This document shows, piece by piece, positions 26,438-35,078 of a DNA stretch of 64,000 bases (its first letter is position 1; every line of letters begins with the position of its first letter). This DNA is from Streptomyces sp. NBC_00258 (GTDB taxonomy: Bacteria; Actinomycetota; Actinomycetes; Streptomycetales; Streptomycetaceae). A program made the translations under genes and the position numbers. A model generated the notes under the pieces. The model saw nothing but the letters and a program-made list of their open reading frames with translations, was not told where the DNA came from and ran no database searches. Location: the NCBI RefSeq assembly GCF_036182465.1, contig NZ_CP108081.1, forward strand, positions 12,159,697 through 12,223,696, given 5' to 3'.

Positions 26438-29400
26438 TCAGTAGGTGTCGCTGCGCGCGCCGAGTTGGTCTGCGTATGGCAGGGCGACGGCCAGGACCCT
26501 CTCACCGAAGTCGGTGAGCCGCATCCGGTGCCCGTGCTGGCCGCGGATCAGGAGCTGCCCCTGGAGGTCTCGTTCCAGGTGCTGAATCTGCGGAGTCAGC
26601 GCGGACGGAGACATTCCCGCCTCGCGGCAGTACGCCGCCAGGGAGGGGTAGTTCGCGGCTTGCAGGAACCGGTGCAGCCGCCGGCGCCCGGCGAACGTTC
26701 GCACCGCAGGCTGGAGAAGGGCGGGGAAACGGTCCAGGCCCGGCGCCTCAGCAGGGTGCCGGCTCTTGCGTTTGCGTCCTGGCAGTGGAGGGCGCCACTC
26801 CGACCGGGCCCAGGTCTCCCGCGGCTGTTCCGCCAGGGTACGGGCCCAGACCTCGACGGCTTCGACGACGTCTCGGCCCAAAGCGGTGAGTTCGAGTTGA
26901 CGACCTCGGCTGGCGCGGATCAGCAGCGGGCCGCCGAGATCCGTCTCCAGGCGCTTGAGCTGCATGGTGAGGGTCGACGGGTGGATGCCATGGGTCTGGC
27001 ACGCCTCGATGAGGGTGGAGTACCGGACGACCTGGATGAAGAGGCGAAGCCGACAGATCGAGTAGGAGTTGCCCAGGGTGGGCTGGATCGCCTCCGGTGC
27101 TGAGGTGAAGTCGTGCTGCGGGTACCAGGGCTGGCGGTTGTTCTGTGTCCCGATGCCGTATTCGCGGACGCGGGCCCCCACGGATGATCCGCTCATGCCG
27201 ACCTCTCGGCCGATGTCCTCCAGCGTCCGGCGGCCCACGACGTACTGCTCGTAGATCCATTCCCGGTCCAGGGTTCCGCACGGCCGGTGGTTGCGCTTCG
27301 GAATGCCGTACTCGTCGGCGAGCGCGGCCAGGGCCTTCCGGTTGATGCCGGTTTCGCGTTGGATCGTGCGGAAGGGCATGTCCTGCTGTACGTAGAAGCG
27401 TTCCAGCTGGTCCTTGGAGATCATGTGCCGGGCGGCGTGCAGGCCCTTGAGGCCGCGCTCCATGCTGTGGGCGGTCGACTTCGCCGCAGGTACAGGGTGC
27501 TGGTCAAGGACGTAGCGCAGCGTGCGCAGATCGGTTCCGAGGTCGTCGGCGATGCCGGTGCTCGTCTGCCCGGAGCGGACGCGGCGGTGAAGATCGGCAA
27601 GGTCGATGTCGCCGGGGTCGGGTCGGGGCAGGGCGAGTTCGTCCAGTAGTTCTGCGGGTGGCTGCCAGGTCAGGGGCTCGTTGCTGAGCCGATTGCGGTC
27701 GAGGAATGCCCTGCCGATCTGGTCGAGTTCGGCGGACGCCTCGGGCGTCAGGACGTAGGGGAACCGGACCCGGCTGTTGCGGAAGTTCTGGCTGTCGCGC
27801 GGCGGGTCGGGGATCCGGGTGTGGGGCAGGCCGCTGATCTTCTCGAAGAGGTAACAGCGGGCGACCTGGTAGCGGGTGCCGGCTCCGGGCTCGGTCAGGG
27901 TGCGCCGGCACAGGGCGATCCACTCGCTCTCGGGCAGCAAGGTGCTGTAGTCCAGGCGTCGTCGGCGGCCGTAGTCGATCGGAACCTTGTGGTTGTCGAG
28001 GTAGGCGGCGATCTGGATCAGGGCGAGTTGGATGCCCTCGTAGTGAGCGTCGTCGCGCAGTGCCTGGAGTACGTGCGTCAAGTTGGGCTGGTTGATGAGG
28101 TTGCCGACCTTCTTGACCGCATCGGGCAGTTCAAGGCGGCTGTTCACCAGCAGCAGGCTGGCCGAGAGCGCGGCGGCGAGGTGCTCGCGGACCTGCGGGA
28201 CGGGGTTGAGGCGTACAGCCCACAGCGGCCAGATGATGCCGGGGATCTTGCGTGCGCGGGCGGTCAGCTGCGAGGGCGTGGTGGTCGGGAGCGACGGGGC
28301 GGGCAGCGCGGTGCGGTAGCGAAGGGCGGCGTTGGGCCACAGGGTCGGCGCGATGGTCTTGAGATGCACGGACTCCAGCACGGGGCTGTTGTGGCGGCCC
28401 CAATTCCGGGTCACCGTGGGGCTGGTCCAGTAGCCGCGGTCCACGATGGCGTCGAGGAGTTCCCTCATCCGGGGAGCGGCCTGGCGGAAGTCGGCCTGTC
28501 CCAGGATGCTCCAGGCGGCGACGGCTCCCGCAGCCGTGGTTTCCGCGTAGGCCGGGGCCGCGCGACCGGGATCGAGAGGTGCACGCCGCTGGGTGCTCGT
28601 CAGGCCGCTGTTGTGCTCCCGGGCGCGAAAGTGGGCCTCCACGAGTTCCTCGGGAACCAGGCGCGTCATGCGAGGCGCGGGCATGTGGATCAGGACGCGG
28701 CGAGCGAGGCCCCTCATGTCGGCGAGCACGGCCATGGCGAGCTGCGGATCGTGGGCGTACACGCCGAAAGTGCCGACACCGGAGGTGATGACGTCCAGTA
28801 GCGCCTGCTGGGCCCGCAGCGCAGGGTGCCCGTCGTCGAAGCGCATGGTCTCGGTATCGGCCAGCGGGTGCAGGCACCGGATCCGTGGGGCCTGATCGGT
28901 CGACCGGCTGACATGGTCGCAGTGGCCGGGAGTGGGAATGAGGTGGCTGGGGTGCGGGCGTTTGCGGTGCCGCGAGCCGCACTTGGGGCAGAAGTCCGCC
29001 AGCAGCCGGCGGTGGGTGAGACAGGCGAACGACCAACCGAGCCGCCAGAGCAGAGGCCAGCGTCCCTCGCTCTCCCGCAGGCAGTCCGGGCAGAACCGCG
29101 AACCGCTGCCGCCGCCGCGCCCCCACATGAACAATCCGTTGACCTGCCCCCGGTCGCGGTCGATGACGAGGGCTCGCTGATCGAATTGCTGCAACGTCAT
29201 CGTGTGCAGAGAGTCAGGCGGGATGGCGGTAGCGACGGCTATGTGCTCGGCCTGGGGCGGCGTCAGCTGCGTCATCCAAGGCGCCCAGTTCGTCGGCGAT
29301 TCGTCCTCCCGGCGCAGGCCCAGCGCGACCAGCAACTCGCCCATCGGCACCCTCAACTGGGCGGACATCACCTCGATCCAGGAGTCCAGGGCCTCGCCGG

Positions 29401-29443
29401 CCAACGGGGCCCGGCGCAGCGGCAGCGTACGGGCTGGCCTCAT
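26438..29443 (-). CDS. tniQ: TniQ/TnsD-family target-selection protein with two C-terminal LysR-like domains
   Basis: 1,001 residues from ATG 29443, overlapping the TniB stop as ATGA. The N-terminal TniQ domain starts MRPARTLPLRRAPLAGEALD; a zinc-ribbon pair is at residues 118-156 (FCPDC..., FACLTHRRLLADFCPKC). A helical middle is followed by several HTH units (STGIADDLGTDLRTLRYVL; FRTIQRETGINRKALAALA; TLEDIGREVGMSGSSV). The last 200 residues hold two winged helices closely resembling the LysR DNA-binding domain: HGIHPSTLTMQLKRLETDLG at ~817 and EAGMSPSALTPQIQHLERDL at ~941. TniQ proteins pick insertion sites for Tn7-like transposons. The tandem LysR-like tail is unusual and probably reads the target. 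Frame intact over 3 kb. Confidence 0.85.
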   Translation of the reverse strand: MRPARTLPLRRAPLAGEALDSWIEVMSAQLRVPMGELLVALGLRREDESPTNWAPWMTQLTPPQAEHIAVATAIPPDSLHTMTLQQFDQRALVIDRDRGQVNGLFMWGRGGGSGSRFCPDCLRESEGRWPLLWRLGWSFACLTHRRLLADFCPKCGSRHRKRPHPSHLIPTPGHCDHVSRSTDQAPRIRCLHPLADTETMRFDDGHPALRAQQALLDVITSGVGTFGVYAHDPQLAMAVLADMRGLARRVLIHMPAPRMTRLVPEELVEAHFRAREHNSGLTSTQRRAPLDPGRAAPAYAETTAAGAVAAWSILGQADFRQAAPRMRELLDAIVDRGYWTSPTVTRNWGRHNSPVLESVHLKTIAPTLWPNAALRYRTALPAPSLPTTTPSQLTARARKIPGIIWPLWAVRLNPVPQVREHLAAALSASLLLVNSRLELPDAVKKVGNLINQPNLTHVLQALRDDAHYEGIQLALIQIAAYLDNHKVPIDYGRRRRLDYSTLLPESEWIALCRRTLTEPGAGTRYQVARCYLFEKISGLPHTRIPDPPRDSQNFRNSRVRFPYVLTPEASAELDQIGRAFLDRNRLSNEPLTWQPPAELLDELALPRPDPGDIDLADLHRRVRSGQTSTGIADDLGTDLRTLRYVLDQHPVPAAKSTAHSMERGLKGLHAARHMISKDQLERFYVQQDMPFRTIQRETGINRKALAALADEYGIPKRNHRPCGTLDREWIYEQYVVGRRTLEDIGREVGMSGSSVGARVREYGIGTQNNRQPWYPQHDFTSAPEAIQPTLGNSYSICRLRLFIQVVRYSTLIEACQTHGIHPSTLTMQLKRLETDLGGPLLIRASRGRQLELTALGRDVVEAVEVWARTLAEQPRETWARSEWRPPLPGRKRKSRHPAEAPGLDRFPALLQPAVRTFAGRRRLHRFLQAANYPSLAAYCREAGMSPSALTPQIQHLERDLQGQLLIRGQHGHRMRLTDFGERVLAVALPYADQLGARSDTY

Positions 29444-30165
29444 GCCACGGTCTTCGCCGCAGTGGCCTTCGCGGTGCGGGATCGCGGCTTGGTCGTCATG
29501 TGCTTGCGGGCGAACTTCTTCGCAAGCGCCTTGCGGGCACGCTCCGCCGCCGCATCCAGCTTCACCTGGTCGAGGAGTTCCACATCCAGGAGTTCGGCGC
29601 CGGTGCGGGCGGCATGCTGACAGCCACGGTTGATGAGTGTCATGAGCGAGCCGATGTGCCCGGTGGTGCGGATGTAGAGGTAGTCGGACAGTTCGTCGGC
29701 GAGCATGCCGGGGAACTTCCGGCACAGCACGATCCGCTGCTCCAGCGCGAGCAGCAGGTTCCGCCACTCGATGCGGTGCTTGTCGTTGGTGACGATGAAC
29801 GGCTCCATGGTCAGCGGTGTGGTGCGGCGCGCGGTCTGGGCGAGGGTGATGTTGCCGCGGGAGTTGGCCTCGGCGTACAGGCCGCGGCCCGCCAGTTCGA
29901 CACCGATGAAGATGATCGTGACGGGGAACTCGTTCGCGATGTACTTGAAGTGGTTGCTGACCTCGGTCCCGTTGCGGTCATGCCACTTGAGGAAGTGCAG
30001 ATCGTCAATTACCAAGATGCGCGTCTCACATTCCAACACGCAGTCCAGGGCGCGCTGAGCGAAGAGCGCGGCGGTGCCGCACTTGCGGCCGGGGTGCGCG
30101 TAGTACTCCAGCAGCGACCGATTGAACTCCTTCATGCCGATGTTGCTGGTCAGCCCGACCCTGCA
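29440..30165 (-). pseudogene. tniB: TniB/TnsC-type AAA ATPase, lacking the N-terminal half
   Basis: The recognisable sequence begins TSNIGMKEFNRSLLEYYAHP at ~30160 and continues with the Walker B strand RILVIDDLHFL, a sensor-1 region (FPVTIIFIGVELAGRGLY) and the C-terminal winged region (IRTTGHIGSLMTLINRGCQH). The Walker A loop and ~130 upstream residues expected of TniB are absent: bases just upstream belong to the TnsA reading frame. ATG 30135 could still start a 231-residue protein, but without a P-loop it cannot bind ATP normally. The break is a deletion that also removed the TnsB gene expected between TnsA and TniB. Confidence 0.75.
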
Positions 30166-30725
30166 GACCGGCCACCGAGCAGGTCCTTGTCGAAGAGCCA
30201 GTCGCGGCGATAGCCCGCGAGGAAGCGCAGGTTCGCCAGTTCAGCTTCGGGCGGCTCGGACCACACCTGGAAATCCCAGCCGCGCGACAGAACGACCTCG
30301 CGGGCCCAACCGAGCGCGAAGTTCACCTTCGGGCGGGTGAGCCGGTGCCGCGGTTTGACGTCCACGACCAGCAGAACGTCCTTCTCGCGCATCACCAGGA
30401 AGTCAGGTACATGGCGGCGTCGACGGCCGTCGACGGTGGTGGACAGCAAGAACGGCTGGGCAAAGACAGCCGTCACGTCCTGGTCGAAGTCGGCGTCGAG
30501 CAATCGTGTCAGCTCAAGCCGGGACTCGTAGACGACGTGGTCGCGCATGGTTGACGACCAATACAGCCCCGAATAGTGCTTCTGGCCCCGTCGCCAGCGG
30601 AACGTACGCCAAGGGATCGAGGGCTCGAACACGTCGACGCCCGTCGTCGACCAGACCAGGTCCTCGTCGATCTTCCCGTCCGTACGACGGAGACTCATCG
30701 AGACTTCGCCGATCACACGCGACAT
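30150..30725 (-). CDS. tnsA: TnsA-like heteromeric transposase endonuclease subunit
   Basis: 191 residues from ATG 30725. The restriction-endonuclease-like core is clear: VVYESRLELTRLLDAD (Glu), HVPDFLVMREKD (Asp) and LLVVDVKPRHRL (catalytic Lys in the E...D...xK pattern), followed by a small C-terminal domain ending GWDFQVWSEPPEAELANLRF. In Tn7-like elements TnsA nicks the 5' transposon ends while TnsB joins the 3' ends. The last residues after RRDWLFDKDL probably come from the deletion junction with tniB. TnsB is missing, so this subunit has no partner here. Confidence 0.8.
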   Translation of the reverse strand: MSRVIGEVSMSLRRTDGKIDEDLVWSTTGVDVFEPSIPWRTFRWRRGQKHYSGLYWSSTMRDHVVYESRLELTRLLDADFDQDVTAVFAQPFLLSTTVDGRRRRHVPDFLVMREKDVLLVVDVKPRHRLTRPKVNFALGWAREVVLSRGWDFQVWSEPPEAELANLRFLAGYRRDWLFDKDLLGGRSAGSG

Positions 30726-30857
30726 GCCCCACCCCCGAGCAGCAAGGACGGGGAGCAGAACTCCCGGTCTCGACCAGCTGCGACATCTCCACGATCAAGC
30801 GGGAGGGGGGCCGCTGCATAGAACGAGACCGGGAACAGCACTACGACGAGTGAACGA

Positions 30858-31097
30858 TCAGACAGGAGTTCGTCTCATCGCGTTGCCCCTTGGGCCGGAC
30901 CCTTCCTGGCAGCCTCGGCTGAGGCACCCGGCATCCCGGGCCGCCCCTGATTCCGCAACGCCGATGAGGACGCCGACGACCAGTCCGGCCGCAGCGGCGG
31001 CGGCATGTGTGAGCAGGCCCTTCTTCTCAGGTGACCCGCCTCGACTGGGAGTATCTGTGAGGGCCAGGGGCCGCCGTCGCGATAGTCGATAACCCAT
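30858..31097 (-). CDS. Possible small membrane protein
   Basis: A 79-codon frame from ATG 31097 has a basic start (MGYRLSRRRPLALTDTPSR), a single hydrophobic segment (AAAAAAGLVVGVLIGVAESG) and a short tail. This layout (Lys/Arg-rich linker then Ala/Gly/Val helix) is common in actinobacterial small membrane proteins. There is only a weak ribosome site, and the frame continues open upstream through the antisense of the next gene, so support is modest. Confidence 0.35.
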   Translation of the reverse strand: MGYRLSRRRPLALTDTPSRGGSPEKKGLLTHAAAAAAGLVVGVLIGVAESGAARDAGCLSRGCQEGSGPRGNAMRRTPV

Positions 31098-31196
31098 ATT
31101 CCCTAGGGGTTGAAGGTATCGAGTCAACCTGCCAGGATGTTCGATAGTCCGCAGGGCAAGGAGCCCTGGGTATCCATCTATTGGGGGGATTGATCC

Positions 31197-31715
31197 ATGA
31201 TCCACATCACGCTGGGGCGGATGCGCTACGTCAACCCGCAGGAGGACCAGCTGGGGCGCGATCACGTCGGCTGGGACCCGAACATGGACGACGAGGCGCT
31301 GTTCCACGCTAATCGGGGTTGTTGGGTTCTGGGTGAGCGGGCCGAGCGGGAGCAGTACGCCCTGCTCTCCGCCGAGGGTGAAGTGCGCATGGCCATCGAG
31401 ATCGACCGGCTTGTGCCGGTGGCCGGCGGGCGCAAGGCGATCGAGGGCCGGTTCCTCAAGCCGGGCGACGCGGTCTACGACGCCTACGTCGGGGGGAAGC
31501 CTCCCGTGGGGTCGGCACGCAATCCGATCACCTACTTCGACTCCCCTCATGGAACGCGTATGTGTCACTGCGGCTGCGGGGAGCCGGTGGCCACCGGCTG
31601 GTTCCTGATCGGACACGACCAGAAGGCTCTGCACGCCCGGGTCGCCAAGGTCGGCACTGTGCGCGAGTTCATCGACTGGTTCGACAACACCTACATCGAG
31701 CCGACGGCCGAGTAA
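31197..31715 (+). CDS. Hypothetical protein with a C-terminal CxCxC...H motif
   Basis: 172 residues from ATG 31197 with GGGGGGAT upstream. The N-terminal ~115 residues are mixed alpha/beta without known motif (LLSAEGEVRMAIEIDRLVPV). The C-terminus has MCHCGCGEPVATGWFLIGHD, then HARVAKVGTVREFIDWFD, resembling the small cysteine/histidine domain with a GHDQ(R/K) step seen in several actinobacterial and phage hypothetical proteins; three Cys and a His could bind zinc. A strong hairpin terminator follows at 31770. Confidence 0.65.
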   Translation: MIHITLGRMRYVNPQEDQLGRDHVGWDPNMDDEALFHANRGCWVLGERAEREQYALLSAEGEVRMAIEIDRLVPVAGGRKAIEGRFLKPGDAVYDAYVGGKPPVGSARNPITYFDSPHGTRMCHCGCGEPVATGWFLIGHDQKALHARVAKVGTVREFIDWFDNTYIEPTAE

Positions 31716-31769
31716 CCGCTCAGCTCACTCGTCGCCGCACCGTGACCGACCGTTGCACCCGGCCACGAT

Positions 31770-31799
31770 GAAGCCCGCCACCCGACGGTGGCGGGCTTC
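31770..31799 (+). terminator. Rho-independent-type hairpin
   Basis: GAAGCCCGCCACC and GGTGGCGGGCTTC form a 13-bp perfect stem with loop CGAC, 55 bases after the preceding stop. No U-tract, as usual in Streptomyces. Confidence 0.75.
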
Positions 31800-31968
31800 C
31801 GGCCACTTTCCTTGCCGGCGTCGTGTTCCTGTCCTTGACTCACGGCGCAAGGAAGCGGTCAGGACTTCCAGATCGGGGTCTTCTCGGTCTGGCGGGGGCA
31901 CGGCCTGTATGGGCAAGTAAGATGCCGCGACGCCGTGTGGGGACGCGGTGGGGGTAGGGGGATCAAAG

Positions 31969-32367
31969 GTGCGCTCGGCGTGGGATCGCGTGACAAGGGC
32001 CTGCGCCGTGGCCGTGGGTGCATTCCAGTTGTTCTGTGTCGTCATGTTCGTGCCCGTGTTCGTGGGTCTGATGGTCGTGGGACTCCTCTGGGAGGACCCC
32101 GACGAGGCGAAACGGCCAGCACCAGCCCCGGCTGCGCCGGAAGAGCCCTCCGTGACGCCGGTCGAGTGGACGTACCAGGGCGCGGTGTGCGCTGACGGCT
32201 GGGTGTCCCTGTCGGTTGGGGAGCGGGGCGCATGCAGCCATCACGGGGGAGTCGCCGGAAGCTGGGTAGCGGCAGATGGCACCGAAGCGATCTGTCGGAA
32301 CTATCCGCCGCGGACTCAGGAGCAGATCAACCGGCTGGTGACGAAGTTCGGCCGAATTGTCTGCTGA
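31969..32367 (+). CDS. Membrane-anchored DUF3761-like small protein
   Basis: 132 residues from GTG 31969 (GTAGGGGG seven bases upstream; GTG 31948 is in frame but lacks a site). One membrane helix (LFCVVMFVPVFVGLMVVGLL) at ~20-40, an Ala/Pro-rich spacer, then an extracytoplasmic domain with AVCADGWVSLSVGERGACSH, HGGVAGSW. The C...G.CSHHGGVA pattern is that of DUF3761, a short secreted domain. Function unknown. Confidence 0.65.
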   Translation: MRSAWDRVTRACAVAVGAFQLFCVVMFVPVFVGLMVVGLLWEDPDEAKRPAPAPAAPEEPSVTPVEWTYQGAVCADGWVSLSVGERGACSHHGGVAGSWVAADGTEAICRNYPPRTQEQINRLVTKFGRIVC

Positions 32368-32580
32368 GTCGGCACCTTTGCCTGATGCCGACATGCCAAG
32401 GACTGGTCATGCCCGGTAGTGACGTTGCCTGTTGAGCTGCTGCGCCTATGGATGAAGCCCCGAGTAGTGGACGAGCGCGACGGGCCATCACGGGATGGTC
32501 ACCACTCCCGCAGATTGCGGACGCATCATCTCCCCCGCAGTACCGTCGTCCCCCTCCGGAACCGCGCGCAGGGGGACGAG

Positions 32581-33054
32581 ATGACTAACCCGTACATGTG
32601 GCCGCCCAGACCGCAGCAGCCGCCGCGCCTGGCCGCGAGATGGGCGCGCAAGAGGTACGTTCTGCCCGCGCTCGGCTTCGCGTTCTTCCTCGGCATCGGC
32701 GCCGGAGCCAGCGGCGACGGCGGCACGGCCGACGGCGCGAAACCCTCGGTAGCCAGCCCTGGCCCGACCGTCACTGTGACCGCGACGGCGACGGCGAAGC
32801 CCGCGCCCACGGTCACTGCGACGAAGACGGTGAAGGTGACCGTTACTGCACAGGCCGCCGCAGACAGCGGCGACGACTCCGGCGGTAGCGGGACAAGCGG
32901 CGGGAGCAGCTCTGGCGGCCGGACGGGTGTCCAGTTCGGATACGCCTGCTCCCCCGTCGGCGCTCTCGGCACCGCTGAAGACGGACGGCCCGTCAAATGC
33001 TTCATGGGCAAAGACGGCCGGGCTCGGTGGGGCTATGACTCGAACCGCGGATAG
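32581..33054 (+). CDS. Membrane-anchored secreted hypothetical protein
   Basis: 157 residues from ATG 32581 with CAGGGGGACG upstream. A Pro-rich N-terminus is followed by a membrane helix or uncleaved signal (YVLPALGFAFFLGIGAGASG), a Thr/Val repeat linker (TVTVTATATAKPAPTVTATK), a Gly/Ser linker and a ~35-residue C-terminal module with two cysteines (YACSPVGALGTAEDGRPVKC). This arrangement is frequent in Streptomyces cell-surface proteins. Function unknown. Confidence 0.65.
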   Translation: MTNPYMWPPRPQQPPRLAARWARKRYVLPALGFAFFLGIGAGASGDGGTADGAKPSVASPGPTVTVTATATAKPAPTVTATKTVKVTVTAQAAADSGDDSGGSGTSGGSSSGGRTGVQFGYACSPVGALGTAEDGRPVKCFMGKDGRARWGYDSNRG

Positions 33055-33074
33055 ATTCTCGGGAAACCGACGTC

Positions 33075-33206
33075 ATGCCTGATCACACCGCCACCGAGTT
33101 CGGGCCGCTGATCGACTATCCGCCGGGCACCTACACCCGCCGGATGTGGCGCCGCTGCCCCGGGACACCAGCCAGGACGCCTCGGGCAGACTCAGTCAGA
33201 CGGTAG
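33075..33206 (+). CDS. Short possible gene or remnant (43 codons)
   Basis: ATG 33075 opens MPDHTATEFGPLIDYPPGTY, then TRRMWRRCPG and ends at TAG 33204. Composition is coding-like, but the tail (TPARTPRADSVRR) looks frame-shifted, so this may be the truncated start of a larger gene. Confidence 0.25.
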   Translation: MPDHTATEFGPLIDYPPGTYTRRMWRRCPGTPARTPRADSVRR

Positions 33207-33308
33207 GAAATGGCTTCCGAGCCTCACAGCTCTCACAGGCCGTGCGGAGTCGGTGTCAGTGCCGGGGCCGATGATGGGCGGCATCTGCCCTGCGAACGAG
33301 AGGCCCCC

Positions 33309-33476
33309 GTGAGCGCGACCTACGCCCTGACCGTGATCGAAGAGCACGGTGCCCGCCCGGGCCTGACCCGATTCATCGAGAGCGTGCACTCCATGATCAG
33401 CGTGGTCGCCGACGAGCTCGACGTTCCGGAGTCGGAGCTGACGGTGGTGCTCACCGGCGACATCACGGCATCGTGA
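33309..33476 (+). CDS. Small protein coupled to a metallopeptidase gene
   Basis: 55 residues from GTG 33309: EEHGARPGLTRFIESVHSMI, then VADELDVPESELTVVLTGD. Its last codons overlap the next start as GTGA. It may be a separate small partner, or the N-terminal part of one longer protein split by a frameshift, because the next product resumes with a beta-strand (KTVIVLDTGD) typical of a continuing domain. Confidence 0.5.
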   Translation: MSATYALTVIEEHGARPGLTRFIESVHSMISVVADELDVPESELTVVLTGDITAS

Positions 33477-34246
33477 AGGGCAAGACGATCAGTCTGGCCC
33501 GTGACTTCAGCAAGACGGTCATCGTTCTCGACACTGGCGACGCGGCGGCCGAAGAGGAGTTGGAGCAGGCGGAACTTCTTCACCTGGTCGTGCACGAGTA
33601 CGGACACGCACTCATCGGCCGGCTTCGTGCAGCAGCCGACACCCGGCCGCCCAAGACGACCCGTCCCAAGACGCCGGAGGAGGTGGCGGCGATCTGGGCG
33701 TACGAGGCCGCCGACGAGTTCCGGTGCGACCTGTTCTCCAACGCGCTCCTGGGCCAGTGCATCACCGTTACGCCGGGCAGCGGCGGTGAGTCCCGGCGGT
33801 TCACCCTTGCCGATCTCCTCGGCGAGGGCTACCGCGACGCCTTCACGGGCCTGCTCGATGACGTGCATCCCGGCTGGGCCGACCTGGTCCACGCCTACCA
33901 GACACACCAGGTCGGCCTGGACGAGATGTACGAAGGCTTGCTCCTTGGTACTGGCGCGATGCTCAAGCTCATTGCGCACGCCGCCGCCGTGGAGGAGGCC
34001 GGCGGGAACGCGCCGCTGCTCACCGGGTACGCGGACCATCCTGCAGTCCAGCGGCTTCTTGGCCCGGTGTGGGCGCCGATCCGTGAGGTGCTGGATACGA
34101 CGCCCACCCTGCTGCCGCTGGCCGACTTCGCGGCCGGGGACCGGGCTATCCAGGACTGTGGCCAGCACATTGTGGCCATGTGGGCGTCCTTCGGAGTCAC
34201 CGGGCGTCTGACGGCGGACGACCAGCTGCACGTCTCGGTCAGCTGA
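33473..34246 (+). CDS. HEXXH zinc-metallopeptidase-like protein
   Basis: 257 residues from GTG 33473. The motif LLHLVVHEYGHALIGRL near residue 45 is a textbook HExxH zinc site; a downstream EAADEFRCDLFSNALL supplies Glu/Asp candidates for the third ligand, as in gluzincin-like or IrrE/ImmA-like families. No signal peptide, so cytoplasmic. The rest is helical (DLVHAYQTHQVGLDEMYEGL). Family not recognised beyond the motif. Coupled to the small protein upstream by a four-base overlap. A small protein plus internal metallopeptidase is reminiscent of toxin-antitoxin or repressor-cleaving pairs, but no evidence of that is visible. Confidence 0.6.
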   Translation: MKGKTISLARDFSKTVIVLDTGDAAAEEELEQAELLHLVVHEYGHALIGRLRAAADTRPPKTTRPKTPEEVAAIWAYEAADEFRCDLFSNALLGQCITVTPGSGGESRRFTLADLLGEGYRDAFTGLLDDVHPGWADLVHAYQTHQVGLDEMYEGLLLGTGAMLKLIAHAAAVEEAGGNAPLLTGYADHPAVQRLLGPVWAPIREVLDTTPTLLPLADFAAGDRAIQDCGQHIVAMWASFGVTGRLTADDQLHVSVS

Positions 34247-34306
34247 CGGCCCGCTCGCGTGACCACAGCCTTACATCCTCCTGGGCGGTCTGCTGACCCT
34301 GGGGGA

Positions 34307-34463
34307 TCAGGGTTCGATGAACGGCAGGGCGACGGCGTGCAGTTTGGTCTGGAGGTTGATGTCGCTGGTGGCGACGTACCAGGCGGAGCCGGGGTGCCGG
34401 GACTGCAGGAGCAGGGTCGAGGCGATGAACCGGTCGTCCGGGACGCCCAGCTTGAGGGATGCC
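34307..34463 (-). pseudogene. PIN-domain protein C-terminal fragment
   Basis: The minus strand reads LKLGVPDDRFIASTLLLQSR, then WYVATSDINLQTKLHAVALP and FIEP with a stop at 34307. DDRFIAS..., (Y)VATSDINLQTKL is the C-terminal third of PIN nucleases. The rest of the gene is replaced by the IS1380 remnant. Confidence 0.6.
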
Positions 34464-34798
34464 GAGCGTGATCACCGCCGGCACGCTGTCGTCGAGCAGG
34501 TGATCGCCGATGTCAAGAACAGCGGCTTCGCCCACGCGCCGTCCGGTCATTTCCGGCCAATGCCGCGTGGCTCGCCCTGGCGGTCCTGGCACACAGCCTG
34601 CCCCGCGCCGCCGGCGCCCTGGCCTCCGCGTTCCATGCCAGGGCGACCACCGCCACCATCCGTGACCGCCTGATCAACGTGCCCGCCCGCCTGGCCCGCT
34701 CCGCCCGCCGCCTCACCCTGCACGTGCCCGAACGTTGGCCCTGGAGCGAGGACTTCACCCAGTTGTTCAGCGCGGTGCATGCACCGCCGGCCCTCTGA
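34464..34798 (+). pseudogene. IS1380-family transposase C-terminal remnant
   Basis: DHRRHAVVEQVIADVKNSGF, AHAPSGHF in one frame is followed, after a shift near 34550, by AAWLALAVLAHSLPRAAGAL, RLINVPARLARSARRLTLHV, PERWPWSEDFTQLF and a stop at 34798. These are the E-containing and C-terminal regions of IS1380 transposases. A possible element end lies downstream (CAACACGGC near 34900). Bases 34799-35078 hold no gene. Confidence 0.65.
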
Positions 34799-35078
34799 CG
34801 TTCCCTGACCGGCCTGCCCGAAAGGGTCCGAGGCCTGTGGACAAAGTGGAAGAGCCGGGCAGACCAGCGGCCACCCCATGCCCGAATTCGCAACTCAGCC
34901 CCAACACGGCCTGCACGACCCCGAAACGATCAACCGGGAATCAAGCTGGTGGATCCGGGTTCAGTAATGACAACTACTCCTCCAAGTGACCGGTCGGGGA
35001 GGCTGCCGGTGTACAACCAGGGCTGTAGATAGGGTCATGCGACGGGCCAAGCGGTCGTGACTCGCCTAGGCTCGCACG

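Noticed and set aside
27821..28801. A 326-codon plus-strand frame
   Set aside because: Antisense of TniQ with the usual Gly/Val/Asp-rich shadow composition.
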